64,000 nt of DNA from Aedes albopictus (taxonomy: Eukaryota > Arthropoda > Insecta > Diptera > Culicidae). The notes beneath the pieces were generated by a model. It ran no database searches. It was not told the DNA's origin and saw only the letters and a program-made list of their open reading frames with translations. Below are positions 1 to 11,550 of this stretch, one piece after another. Location of the stretch: the NCBI RefSeq assembly GCF_035046485.1, contig NC_085137.1:454886980-454950979 (forward strand), given 5' to 3'. How positions within the stretch are numbered: position 1 is the stretch's first letter; each line of letters starts with the position of its first letter. The translations under genes and the position numbers were made by a program.

Positions 1-930
1 AAATGTTGAAATAGGTATAGATGCTGAAGAATATTTCAAAGCATTTTTGAAAAGGGGCGTGATTAAATTGTTTAAACAGATGTCGCTGATGGTACGGTGG
101 CATGACTCTCTGCACTTAGCACTTCTGGCAATTTCTCAGTTGTTGTCGTTTTCGAACTTCCTGCGCTCTGCTTTACCGATGATATACAGATGGCTCGTTT
201 GTCAAAGTCTAGACGGCAAAACGTGCAAATGCGTAAATTTGTATTCAATGTGGACATTTGGGCATAACCAGTCTCTTTCAGTTTATCTATGGTGCTTTCG
301 GTGAGATTTCGTAACTCTTTTGAACATTTTTTTTTCATCAAACGGTCTACAAGAGAGCGTTGAGTTGAAGACCTTTGAGAAAGCGACTGTCCATGTTGTT
401 TGTTAAATTATAATAAACAAAATCACTTATTAGTTTTAACTGACTAGTTAGGTGTTGTTTGCTTGGCTGAAGAAAAAATTTACTATAAAATTTTTAATAT
501 CCATAGCGGTAGTATTTTTTTTGTTTTTTCGTGAGCATTGTCATGGTATGTATACAGACAAACAAACGTAACACTGACGAAATTTTCATTGACCACGCCT
601 TTAACGATCATTTTGAATCTTGGTTGTGGCTTTCATAACCAGAAGAGCGCCCATCGTTTTTCTTTGCGTTTGACGTTTCATACTAGCGCCTTCTGATGAC
701 GATATTGCACAACGCAGTGTTTCGTGAAACATTTCCACCAGGTGGTGGTAGTGTGAACTGGGCGATGGATTTTCACGAAAATTGTTCTAGGCGTTTCGTC
801 TGTTTGTCTGTGGTATGTACCTCTCATGCATTTGTTGTTGTTGAAGTTACTCGCGCGATCATAAAGTCTGTTCTCTAAGAGGTATTTTTTTGCAGATAAA
901 CTAGACGTATACGCGTATATACTTTTATTA
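1..930. other. No recognisable gene
   Basis: AT-rich sequence with only short unsupported reading frames. I see no conserved motif and no clear repeat boundary. Confidence 0.5.
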
Positions 931-932
931 TA

Positions 933-2238
933 CCGTCAAATGGGGTAACTTGCAACACTTTTCGACTTTGAAGCAATATCATTAAAAATCTAAACATTTG
1001 AACCATCCTGTAAAGCATCGTGTACGCTAATTACCCAGAGTAGAATACTATGCAGCAATTGATTTATCAAAATATGTTGTCACCTAATCAGGAGGTGCGG
1101 AATACATGCTTGTTGCAAGTTTCCCCATCTGTGGGGAAACTTGCAACACAGGACATGAAGTTAAGTTAGCTATCATTAAACAGCACGAACATTCTAGTGC
1201 TTAGTCGTATTGTAATTTTTTGATGAAATGCATGAAAAATGCATTGCTAAGATGTGCACTAACCAATTGACATATAATTTTTCATGAAAGTGTTGATAGT
1301 TACTGCAAGTGAGAGTATATCGTTTAACAACAGGTCTCACGTCCCTCAAATATTAAATATGTATGGATTTCGTGACATAGTACTCGTAACAAAATGTCAA
1401 CAATAATAATTGTCATTTCTTGAAAAGGTAGAGTGAGTCATTTTTAAGTAGTTTTCAGTTTGAAGTGATGTTTGACAATTTCAACTAAAATAACCTTGAT
1501 TGAAACACATCTATTGAACTTTGTAAATATCGAAGTCGTTAATTTGATGCTCAGCTGAAATAATTTAGTCCATCTAGGTTCAGCATTGATGTTGGTGATT
1601 GTTTTGAAGCGCCTATAAATTAAATTCACGTTAACAAGATGTAACATGAATAAAACTCCATAATATGGTATTTCCTAACAATGTTTGAAAATCACGTTCA
1701 AAAAATGTAAAAAATGAGTTGTCATTTGAAAATGAACTCGTTACGTAACCAAGAAATGATCCGTTTCGGTTATTTCTGACAAAAATATCGTGAAATGAAG
1801 ATAAATAATAGAAGATTTTGTCAAATTTAACTGTTGCAAGCTACCCCATAGTGGTTGACGAATATAATAATGATTTTTTACATTACTTAGTCGATAAGTT
1901 TAATAAAATTTTATCGTTTAGCTAAGCTTACTATTAGGTACCCTAACTACAACCAAGGTCATCAGACTTATCGCACTTACCATAGGGGAGAGGTGAAACA
2001 CGATTTTCATACTTGTTTTTATGGCATAAAATGAGCAAACCGTTTTAACAGTGTAGCGAAACAATAAACAAAGAAACAAAACTATTTTTTCCACTAAATC
2101 GATCCTTGGTATACATAATCTATATTACCGAAATAAAAGGGCATACTAGTTTTCATTATTATTAGAAAATACTTCACATTTAGTGTATGCCATCGTGTTG
2201 CAAGTTACACCGCTGTTGCAAGTAACCCCGTTTGACGG
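933..2238. mobile_element. 1.3 kb TIR element with TA target and repeated TTGCAAG/TACCCC motifs
   Basis: Left end CCGTCAAATGGGGTAACTTG and right end, read inverted, CCGTCAAACGGGGTTACTTG, each flanked outside by TA (931-932 and 2239-2240). The terminal motif, GGGGTAACTTGCAAC or close variants, recurs inside at about 1111-1148 (as a hairpin), 1832-1848 and 2198-2222. No transposase is encoded, so it is non-autonomous. The TA target suggests the Tc1/mariner group, but that is inference from target length alone. Confidence 0.75.
1111..1148. repeat. 17 bp perfect hairpin made from the element's terminal motif
   Basis: Arm TGTTGCAAGTTTCCCCA at 1111-1127, loop TCTG, perfect inverse at 1132-1148. 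The arm repeats the subterminal motif of the surrounding element. Confidence 0.9.
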
Positions 2239-2240
2239 TA

Positions 2241-3180
2241 CAGCTTTTGTCTTAAAAATAAGTTTAATTCCATTTTTCTTATAATCAACATCTTTTCAAC
2301 ACTATCAAGGGATTTTTTAACCAGTCACGTACAATAACAAGTATGACACTCAATATTTTTGATCACAACACTGGATCGCGTCTAAGTTTCAAATAAATAC
2401 TATAGTAATTATGAATAATCAAACAAAAATATTGATTGATTCATTGAATCATTTGTCTTTATTAAAGAGACTTTCAGCCCTTGGATGGTTCGTCTCAAAC
2501 AAAAATATCATGAAAACAACTTGCTTAATTCAGGCGGTAGCTTTTACAATAAAATCAGCATCAAAATATAATTCTCAAAATAATTTACACAGAAAAAATT
2601 TTTTTTTGTTACTAAATGTAAAAATTGTGAAATGTTTGAAATGCCATAACTTTTTTGTTTATCAGTTTACCATCACCAAAATTTTATGGTAGATAGCTGA
2701 TATAATGGTCCATTTCCTCTAAAAAATTGACGTTGGTAAAAAGATAGGGTTTTGAGATATTTGAGTTTTTGTGACAAAGATCATATTTTTTTAAAGTAAA
2801 AAAAGAAATTTTTTACAGTGTATATATTCTAAGGAATCATCATTTAGTTATCTAACTTTGCTGAAAAATTCATAACAATCGAACAATCCGTTTTTGCTGT
2901 ACAGCTTTTAGAATATTTTTGAACTATTTTCGCATACACCCTTTTGAAAAGTTAGTCGTGAGAGAATATGAAGGTTTAATATCGAAAAATGGCGATTTAG
3001 ATGAAATTGAAAAACTGTGCAAAGTTTCAGATATTTTTGAAATGGTCGTTCAGGATCGACTGACATGACCCCTTGGAATTCCTCTAAAGCCAGATCGGTA
3101 TCGATTTGAGTGCGCCAAAGGCGAGAATGCACAGAATACACTGTATAGAACGCATAATGCGAAACCATATAGGTGAAAAT
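2241..3180. other. No recognisable gene
   Basis: AT-rich. Short frames only, none resembling a known family. Confidence 0.5.
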
Positions 3181-3650
3181 TTAAACTAATTAATAACATC
3201 TTCATAATCCCGCCCTTATTCAGCCTCACGTATGAGATTGAAGAAGGGCAGCTGATTCTCTCGGAGAAACACAAGGTCCACCGCACTATTGCTCCGGTTA
3301 GCACAGTAAGGGCAAATACTGTGGAGGGTGCCCTGGTACTCCACAGGCTCCGTTTGCGATTAACCATTCATTCCTAGGCACGGTAATCGTAAAGCCGCAT
3401 AACACCTTGAATTAGGGGTCACCTGATTAGTGGACTCCTACCACTGGAACAGGCGGTCCGTAGTGCTATTCTTAGCCAATTAAACTGACCGCTACCGACA
3501 CTACACAGCTATCTAGGCTGATCGGGAAAAGAAGTTAATATTGGTGATCAACTTCATACGGGCCCGAAAAGCCGATCGCAACGGGAATCGAACCCGCTGT
3601 CTCCGGATTGGTGATCCATAGCCTTAACCACTAGACTAAATGAAGAATCA
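3181..3650. repeat. Probable retroposon fragment ending in a tRNA-like sequence
   Basis: Moderately GC-rich block unlike its flanks, containing AGGGCAAATACTGTGGAGGG and a tRNA-like end on the minus strand. The composition and layout resemble mosquito SINE or LINE tails, but the family is not identified and no target duplication was found. Confidence 0.35.
3574..3645 (-). repeat. tRNA-like sequence (pseudogene or SINE head)
   Basis: On the minus strand an A-box-like TAGTCTAGTGGTTAAGG is followed by a B box GGGTTCGATTCCCG with a perfect T arm. The acceptor ends do not pair, so a working tRNA gene is unlikely. Confidence 0.5.
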
Positions 3651-4495
3651 TTTCTAATACACGTCGGTTAAAGAATGTACAACACAAACTTAGCTTTTCA
3701 ATCAGCCAACCAGCGCAGCAGCGATTCCATTGGCATTCAGGAAATTAACTTGCCGAGCTTACCCTCTCGTCAGTTTATATGTAACCCAAGCTCCGAGGCG
3801 ATGAAAAGGTATTCATAGGTGAAAACAAAGGGGTTCTCATCTCACACCACTTGTTCAACAGCCGTCTAACTAACCGCCACACCAAACTGAATGGTATGCA
3901 TTAACTGTCTCGCCATTCGTCGTCACCTGTGCTGTGCTGGGTGACAGTCTGCATTATCTGCAGTGCTGCTATAACCGAGAAGTAAATCCTCAGCTCCGGC
4001 TGTGTAATCCAGTCAAAACAAAGCGGAAAACGTTCAACGTGCGGTGGTTTGGGTTCTCCATATCATCATGGGAGTCCACGAACGAACGTATTTTTCTGTA
4101 GGTATCGCGATGAACTACTGCGCTGCAGGTCGCGACATTCTATCCAATTTAGGCAGTAACTCGAGTGCGCGCTGCAGTTGATACATCCGTGCATGCATCA
4201 TTCAGACTGGTTTGAGGATAGGAGAAGTGCACCAGACAGCATGGGGAATTTAATGATGATTTTCCTGCGACACTTTTACGGGTGAGTGTTGTTTCGCACT
4301 CGGAGGATTATAAATTTGAGCTTGTGACAAATTTTTAAAGTGATGATGAAGAGCAATATCACTGATATTACATCAGTATTTGCGTAAAGTTTGCATTCGA
4401 AAGTTTTTCAATATTCTTGACAGTTGTTTCATGAATTACATGGTTAATTTCTTACTCTTATTAATTAAACGGCAGAACGCCTCGTCTGCGTCTTC
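3651..4495. other. No recognisable gene
   Basis: Mixed composition, with a moderately GC-rich stretch near 3980-4200. No supported coding sequence and no repeat boundary seen. Confidence 0.45.
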
Positions 4496-4507
4496 AATGA
4501 AATAATC

Positions 4508-4788
4508 TCTCTCTCTCTTCTTGGCGTAACGTCCTCACTGGGACAAAGCCTGCTTTCTCAGCTTAGTGTTCTATGAGCACTTCCACAGTTTTTAACTGAG
4601 AGCTTCCTCTGCCAATGACCATTTTGCATGTGTATATCGTGTGGCAGGCACGAAGATACTCTATGCCCAAGGAAGTCAAGGAAATTTCCTTTACGAAAAG
4701 ATCCTGGACCGACCGGGAATCGAACCCGTCACCCTCAGCATGGTCATGCTGAATACCCGTGCGTTTACCGCCTCGGCTATATGGGCCC
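4508..4788 (-). mobile_element. Feilai-like tRNA-derived SINE, full length
   Basis: Read on the minus strand it starts GGGCCCATATAGCCGAGGCG, carries a B box GGGTTCGATTCCCGG and ends in a (GA)n tail. It is flanked by a 12 bp direct duplication, AATGAAATAATC, at 4496-4507 and 4789-4800. SINEs of this type are copied by LINE machinery from a pol III transcript. The family name is from recognition, not from a search. Confidence 0.9.
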
Positions 4789-4800
4789 AATGAAATAATC

Positions 4801-6359
4801 ATAAAAGTTATTTACCGTAATCACAAACTCATCAGCACCAGCCTTGGAATTCTCCTCACTTTGCCGTTGTTTGCCAAATACCCACCGGATTCTAGCAGAC
4901 ATAAAATATCTCCGCACGTCTGCTTGCGCAAATATCGTTACGTTACGTAGAGAAGGATGCTGCTTTTTTGCTCCCAATCATTTTCCATTAGCCCCAAGAG
5001 AATTCTGAACAGTGACACCAAAGTCTAGAAAAGAGGGAAGTTATGTCCACAGTGCATGTTGTAGGTGTATTTCACTTTTTTCGCTAACCTTCCGATTCTC
5101 CGAACCCGAACTCCGAAGGAAGGCCAAAAGATGTTTAAATATTGATGCCTTTTCACAACCCATCCAGTACTTTTCTCTTCCAACTACGGCGGGAAAACTT
5201 TTGAAGGTTGTTGCTGACTGGTGTGCTCTGTTGGCAAGTGGATATTAGTTTTTCACTCTTCTGTCTACTCGTTGGGCTATAGGATATTAGCTGCACGGAT
5301 TTCTTTTCACGTTTCTGTAGTCGTATTTTGTATAGTTTTCCTCATGAAAGCAGGCATATTTTTTACTCATCCATTTTGTTTATTTTTTTATCGTTTCAGG
5401 TAACGTTCGCCATTAGGATTGACGTTAGTCCACAGGATTGTTTGAGCAAGGTCAGAAATAATTATTCTCAGTATTTATGATTTTTTTCTCTACGTCATTA
5501 CGCAAAACTCATCTAACGTGCACGCGCAGAGTATACTACACCCACTCATAGAAGATGACCAATCTAGCCTAGCTTCCTAAATGTCCATGCAAATGTGAAA
5601 CAAATCACAGAATTATACCCCGGCCGTCAGTTTTGGAAATAAGCCGTTTTGGATCCACTTCCCACTCAGCTGTCGACCAAAATGGTTGGACAGCGCCGAC
5701 CTGAAATGTATACGATGTGGCTCTCTGGTGGTGTTAGCCGGTCAGAATGGCATTATGCTAATTGTACATTTGTCACGTTGGGATTACCCGGAGTTGATAT
5801 ACACGCTATTTTTTTGTCCAAGATTATTCCGCTTTGTTAAAATGAAGCGTATCGCTTCGTTTATTACAGCGTTAGAATATTTTGTTTCTATTCTATTCCA
5901 AATTAGTAAAATCAATGTGAATTTTCGCCACTTGTATCAACATGTGCAAGCGTTCAAAAGCCTCAAATGACGTTATTTTTCACAGCACAACTTGTACTTT
6001 ATGTGCTTTGTAACGAGTTCACGTGACGAATAATTTTGATGTAGTTTTATAATGTGTTAGTTTATATGCGAAGAAGTGGTATATGATTTGAATAACAAAT
6101 TTGAAATGTCGTAAATTGGTATAGTAGCTTATCTTGAATAATTCGAATCTGGAATGTTTACTGAGCGTTTCCAAACATTTTGAAAAAAAAAATGGATTTA
6201 AACTGTAATGTGTATCCGTGCACGGATGTTATTAAGTATACTCACAGGTATACCACAGTTTAAATGTGTCATTAATTCACATACTATTTGTAATCAGAAT
6301 TCAATTAACTGTGGAAGAATTTTTGCAGATTTTTTTAAGGAAACCTTTGAGGAGCAGCA
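4801..6359. other. No recognisable gene
   Basis: AT-rich. A 94-residue frame at 5686-5970 has no recognisable domain. Nothing else is supported. Confidence 0.45.
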
Positions 6360-7204
6360 TTTCTCAAGCTTGGAGAAATACCTGAGTTTTCCTCGGAGAA
6401 ATACCTGAGAATTCCCCGGAGAAATCCCAAAAAGAATCCATGTAATAATATCCATATAGCAAACTCTATACAGTATAGTATATACACTTGTAGGATTTCC
6501 AAAAGCTTTTCCAGAAAAAGTCTCCACATATGGGGCAATCTCAGATAAACTCTTCAGATGAATTTCATAAGGCATCTCTAGAACAATCCTGGAAGAATCC
6601 CTGGAGTATTCTTGGAAATAAACTCGATCGAATCATTGAAGGAAATTTCAGTGGAGGTACCGCCTCCACTCCAGTGGAGGTATCCCAGAAGGAACTTTTA
6701 GAGCAATCGAAGTATTTCATGATGGGTCTCTAAAAAGGAATCTCCGTAAAAACGCGTAGAGATCAATCTCCTAAGCACTCTTGAAAACCCCTAAAGGAAT
6801 TTCAAAAGACAGAGGAATCCCAGAAGAAATCTCCAGAATAATCCCTGATGGCATCTGAAAAGGAATCTTTGAGTAATTCATGAAAAAATCCTCAGAAGAA
6901 TACTCGGATTTTTTTTCGAAAGCATACCTAAAGGAATCCCTCAAGCAATTCCTAAACGAGTCTTCTATGGAATTAAAGAGAGAATTCCCTGAAAAATTCA
7001 TGGATCGATCCTCGGGACAATCCTTGATGGAATTCCCGGCTAAACAATTCAGATGATAGTCGACTGTTTGCAATTATCTTCAATCTGACTAAAGGCAACC
7101 CAGTCCTAGGTGGTTAAAACATGACAACCTAAAGTTAATAAACAGAAAATTGGGTTAAGTACTGTTACTTTTAATTCCACTAACAATTTGCATCCTTTGG
7201 CAGC

Positions 7205-7240
7205 TACGTATTTCGATCTCAACTATAAGGTCGTCTTCAG
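7205..7240 (-). other. Hammerhead-ribozyme-like core motif
   Basis: On the minus strand CTGAAGA is followed by a stem-loop (CGACCT...AGATCG, one mismatch) and then GAAAT before the palindrome TACGTA. CUGANGA-stem-GAAA is the conserved hammerhead core, and such motifs are known in Penelope-like and related retroelements. The usual base after GAAA is C, and stem I was not established, so activity is uncertain. Confidence 0.35.
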
Positions 7241-7604
7241 TGTCTTGTACTTGACTCGACTTTAACAATCTAACTGTAATTGTGTATTGTGTTAATTTAT
7301 TTATTTTCCCCTGAGGAAGACAAAACCAGATTTTCTTTTATTGAAGATGGGTTAGTTATCAACACGTTTTAACCGTCTAGAACTGCTTAGCCTTTGATCA
7401 GTTTAAACCATGCAACCATCTGCAGCAGTGATTCAACTGGGTGTTTCTTCACGGATTGCTCCGGAGATTCTTGGGTTGTTCTGGGAATTCTCGCATGGAT
7501 TCCACCAAGGTTGTCTTCAAAAATTGATCCAGGGAATTCTCCAGGAACTGCTTGAGGGAATCTCTCAGGTATGCTTTCGAAGATTCGCTCGCGCCTGAAT
7601 TTAA

Positions 7605-7954
7605 GGCGAAACTGGATCCATTTCCTCACTTTTTGGTTTTTGATTTTTTTATAAAATAACGAAGCAATATTTTCAAAAGCGGTTTTCGTGCACATGTAGA
7701 GTATGGACCAAGGTATCTCCTGATATTTTTTCATGGTGGAAAATGTTTTTCGTTTTTGCAGAAACCATTTTAAATGAAATTTCACAAAAAAATGGTTTCT
7801 GCAAAAATGGAAAACTTTTTCCACCACAAAAAAAATCAGAAGATGCCTTGATCCGTGCTCTACATGAGCACGTAAACCGATTTTGAAAATATTGCTTCGA
7901 TATTTAATAAAAAATCAAAAACCAAAAAAATGAGGAAATGCTTCCAGTTTCGCC
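7605..7954. mobile_element. TTAA-flanked foldback MITE, copy 1
   Basis: 350 bp between TTAA at 7601-7604 and 7955-7958. Ends GGCGAAACTGGA and its inverse, with arms that pair over most of the length (for example CAGAAACCATTT against AAATGGTTTCTG). No coding capacity; the 146-residue frame across it is an artefact. The TTAA target points to the piggyBac type of mobilisation. Confidence 0.88.
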
Positions 7955-8254
7955 TTAAGTGCTTCTTTAGGGATTGTTCCAGAGATTCCTCTCAAAATTT
8001 CGAAAACAATTCTCCCCGAGATTATCTCGGGCAATGATCTAAGGATGCCTTCTGGGATTCCTTCAGGGATTTTCTGGAGATTTTTTCGGGGATTGATCTG
8101 AGGAATATATTAAAACGTCAATTCACTGAATAAATCCCCAAGTCAATACAAAAATTTCTGAATAAATTGCCGGTGTAATTATTGTAAAAATGCTATAATT
8201 CTCAGAAGGAACCTTTGAAGGTATTTTTCGAGGAATCTCTGAATAGTTATCAAA

Positions 8255-8300
8255 AGAGCCTGTCCATAAACTACGTAGACTCTGATGGGGGGAGGGAACG
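8255..8300. repeat. Orphan end of a TGTCCATAAACTACGTAGAC-type element
   Basis: CTGTCCATAAACTACGTAGA followed by a G-rich run matches the terminus of a common mosquito MITE type (compare 32822-32985), but no partner end was found nearby. Confidence 0.45.
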
Positions 8301-8586
8301 GAATCTCCGGAAGAATCCTGGAGTAATCAATGAAAGATTCCTTAAAGGAATCCTTGTGATTTCTGCATGCACCACCGGAAAAATTTCAAAAGATGTTTTC
8401 CCAGAATACGTATCTTAGAAAAAGTTAGGAATTTTTGGAGCGATTTTCAGAAAAATCCAAAATGTACTCTTTAAAGAAATCATGTGATGAATCCCTGAAG
8501 GAACCCCTCAATGCACATCGAAAGCAATCCTTCAAAACATCCTTGAAGTATTCCCAAAGATCTTAGATCTTAGAAGTAATGCTTAA

Positions 8587-8937
8587 GGCGAAACTGGAAG
8601 CATTTCCTCACTTTTTGGTTTTTGATTTTTTTTATTAAATTACGAAGCAATATTTTCAAAATCGGTTTTCGTGTACATGTTGAGTATAGATCAAGGTATC
8701 TTCTGATTTTTTTTGTAGTGGAAAATGTTTTTCGTTTTTGCAGAAACCATTTTTGAACAAAATTTCACAAAAAAATGGATTCTGCAAAAATGGAAAACAT
8801 TTTCCACCTCAAAAAAATTCAGAAGATACCTTGATCCATACTCTACATGTGCACGAAAACCGATTTTGAAAATATTGCTTCGCTATTTAATGAAAAATCA
8901 AAATCCGAAAAAATGAGAAAATGGATCCAGTTTCGCC
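8587..8937. mobile_element. TTAA-flanked foldback MITE, copy 2
   Basis: Same family as 7605-7954, same layout and size (351 bp), flanked by TTAA at 8583-8586 and 8938-8941. Both are almost complete palindromes, so orientation cannot be fixed. Confidence 0.88.
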
Positions 8938-8942
8938 TTAAG

Positions 8943-9005
8943 AGGATATCTTGACCCTCTAATTCTCATCGTGCTGCGAAAAACCTAACATCTTAGGAGC
9001 TTTAA
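8943..9005. repeat. Degenerate copy of a ~95 bp short repeat
   Basis: Shares CTAACATCTTAGGAG and its inverted partner GGATATCTTGACCCTC with the better copies at 31897-31990 and 48816-48912. Confidence 0.45.
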
Positions 9006-9531
9006 ACACGTTCTGGAAGGTAACTCGCTATTTTGTGAATTTTGGTTTTATTTTTTATTTTTTATTTTTATTTTTAACCCTCGAGCAACAGCACAATCGT
9101 TGTATTTTGTACAACACGTTGAAAAAATCTCGCTTTTTGTATTCAGCATTAGCGTGGTGCTGGTGGTGGTGGCCAAACAACCCTACAAACATCCCTAAGC
9201 ATTTATATTTTTCCTGGAAGCCTATTTGGGATATCGATTGTTAAGAACAAAAACATTTTGAAATTTGATGATTGTTTATATTGAATAATTTTTATTTTTC
9301 TTGTAATTTAAAAGGAACTCTCCTAAGCTCTTTTACTACAACAGAATGATTCGGGGAAAATATAATAGTTATTATTGTAACGAGTTGCAAAAAGTTGATT
9401 TTTTTCAGCTCGTATCGTACATTTAGCTTGCCGAGTTGGATAAATACAAAGAGTGCTGAAAAAATCCAGTTTTGCAACGAGTAACATACAACATTTTATG
9501 CAATGATTTTTTTATTATACAACCCATTTGG
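9006..9531. other. No recognisable gene
   Basis: AT-rich. GAGTTGCAAAAAG and TTTTGCAACGAG near 9370-9480 hint at an unresolved foldback element that may include the hairpin at 9532. Confidence 0.4.
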
Positions 9532-9587
9532 GTTGCATAATGTTCATAATGCAACTCAAATGAGTTGCATTATGAACATTATGCAAC
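9532..9587. repeat. 26 bp perfect hairpin
   Basis: Arm 9532-9557 begins GTTGCATAATGTTCATAATG; loop AAAT; exact inverse at 9562-9587. Flanked by further ATGCAACTC/GAGTTGCAT words, so it is probably the core of a larger AT-rich foldback. Confidence 0.92.
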
Positions 9588-9639
9588 TATTTTTTTATTA
9601 TGCAACTCATTTCAGTTGCATAATGAACCAGTGCGGAAA

Positions 9640-10536
9640 AGTTGACCATTATGATATTAAAATGAGTTACATAAAATTGAAATTACGATACTGAATTGCT
9701 TAAAATATGTTAAGTGATGCGATTCAATGCAAAAGAAACAAAGACATCTGAAAAGTGAACAAAACATCAATTTTTCAATGATTTAAAAAATGTAACTAAA
9801 GCATATTTACAAAAAATATTTTAAGAAATACAGAATAGTCCTAAATATGGGCCAAAAATATAAAAGTTTTCACAGCCCAGAGAAGAAAAATACGAGAATG
9901 CTCAAACTATATTCCGTCTAAAGGCAGGGTTGGGTATTAGAGAGTCAAGTAATTCTCAAAATAATCCTTCAAGATATTTGTTGAGTAATTTTGAGAGAAA
10001 TATCTGTAGGAATGCCTAAAAAAATCTTTGACGCAATCCTTTAAGGAAGATTTTCTCGAAGAGTCTCTGTAAATGTTTGAAGAAATTTCCATGTGAATTA
10101 ATTGTCGGAAGAAATCTTCCATCTTGAAAGGTTATTAGGACGTGCACATCGAATACAGCGCGAGCGCGGTGCCTTTTCAGCTGATTGATGGCGCGCGTCC
10201 TGAAAGGTTAAAAGAATACTAAAAATATCCAAATTAAATAATTACACCTTTGAATGATTTTCTTGAGAAATTCCAGCAGGTATCCATAATGAAAATTCGA
10301 AAGCAACTCCCTAAATATTCACCGGAATCTTTCGAGATATTTGTTGAGTAATTTTTAAAGAAGCCACTAAACAAACGTCTAAAGAAACCCTTAACAAAAA
10401 GCCCAAATAAATTTTGGAATAAACTTTGGAAGGAACTGCAATAAAGAATTTCAAAAAACAAATCCACGAAAAATGCCTTGAGCATTTCCCATGGAAATTC
10501 TAAAGGAATTCAGGAAAATTCCAAATGAAACCACTT
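9640..10536. other. AT-rich sequence with degenerate array, no gene
   Basis: From about 9940 the sequence holds loosely repeated AAGGAATTC/AAAGGATTT-type words. A small GC-rich island at 10140-10200 (GCGCGAGCGCGGTGCC) stands out but has no assigned role. Confidence 0.45.
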
Positions 10537-10785
10537 GGCGAAACTGGATGTTTTTCTACATATATTGATTTTTTTTATCAATTTGAATTTTAAAGAAACC
10601 ATTTTCAAACGAAATTGAAGAAAAAAGTTTCTGAAAACTGATAAATATTTTCCACCATATAAAAATCAGAAGATTGATTGAACCGTATATGAAAACCGAT
10701 TTTGAAAATGTTGCTCCTTTATTTAATAAAAATCAAAAACCAAAAAAATAAAAATATAATAATAAAAGAAGCATCCAGTTTCGCC
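10537..10785. mobile_element. TTAA-type foldback MITE, copy 3 (shortened)
   Basis: Ends GGCGAAACTGGATG and CATCCAGTTTCGCC, the same termini as 7605 and 8587, but only 249 bp and with mutated flanks (CTTG and TTAG in place of TTAA). Older or internally deleted. Confidence 0.8.
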
Positions 10786-11548
10786 TTAGGGACGCTCTGA
10801 AAGAACTTGCGTAATTTTTAAAAGAATCTCTCATCGTATACTGGAAATAACGCTTCAAAGAATCACTGGTGTATTCACTGAAGGGATCCAGTGCAGTTTT
10901 CCTGGAGGAAGTGACGCCTCCCTCAATGAATGCCGAAAAAAATCTACGAAGAATCCTTAATTTTTTTTTCAGCAATTCGGTTAGAATTTTCCTCATGGCC
11001 TTCTTAACAGAACCTTTTAATAAGCCCTTGAGGTTTTTTTCTCAGAATATGGTTTATTTCGTCGCAAAGGTTTCTTCAGAAATTCCACAAGATTCATTAG
11101 AAATAGAGCTCCATAAATGTTGCTTGAATTTTATTTAATAATTGCAAGCAATGTTTTTAATTTCAATAGAATTTTTTTAAAGATATTAATCGTAACACTT
11201 TCAAATAATTTGGTTCGGTGATATATTTTTTTAAATAAACCATGATAATCACAAAGAACTACAGAACTAGAACATGTAAATCCCAAACGAATTCTTCTAC
11301 TTCATTGCTTATCAACATAATTCCTGGATTGTCTCCATATTTCCGTGAGAATTCAAGGATTTTTCCTAGTAAAATCCCATTAAACTGCAGGTTTTCAGGT
11401 AACAGACTCTATGTTGATTACAAACGTGTTTTAGAGGCATTTCGAGAGTCTGAAGGATATAGGAAGATTTCAAAAAGATTCAGGGGGTTTCAGAAATATT
11501 TCAGGTAGTTCTACACAGATCGAAAAAAGAGTGTAACATTCTGTGACA
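10786..11548. other. No recognisable gene
   Basis: AT-rich with scattered AAAGATTCA-type words. The short frames have no family resemblance. Confidence 0.45.
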
Positions 11549-11550
11549 TA

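Larger units (their letters stand above)
6360..8580. repeat. Degenerate GGAATTCC/GGAATCC-rich array
   Basis: Loosely periodic sequence built from GGAATTCC, CTGGAG and related words, spaced at roughly one or two turns of 11-12 bp. It is interrupted by a hammerhead-like motif near 7205 and a TTAA MITE at 7605. The reading frames here are by-products of the repeat. Confidence 0.6.

Noticed and set aside
3574..3645. A working tRNA gene here or at 35665 and 42080
   Set aside because: The B boxes are good, but acceptor and D stems do not pair as in functional tRNAs, and several lie in transposons.
7387..7827. 146-residue minus-strand frame
   Set aside because: Runs through a TTAA foldback MITE and degenerate array; it is not a gene.
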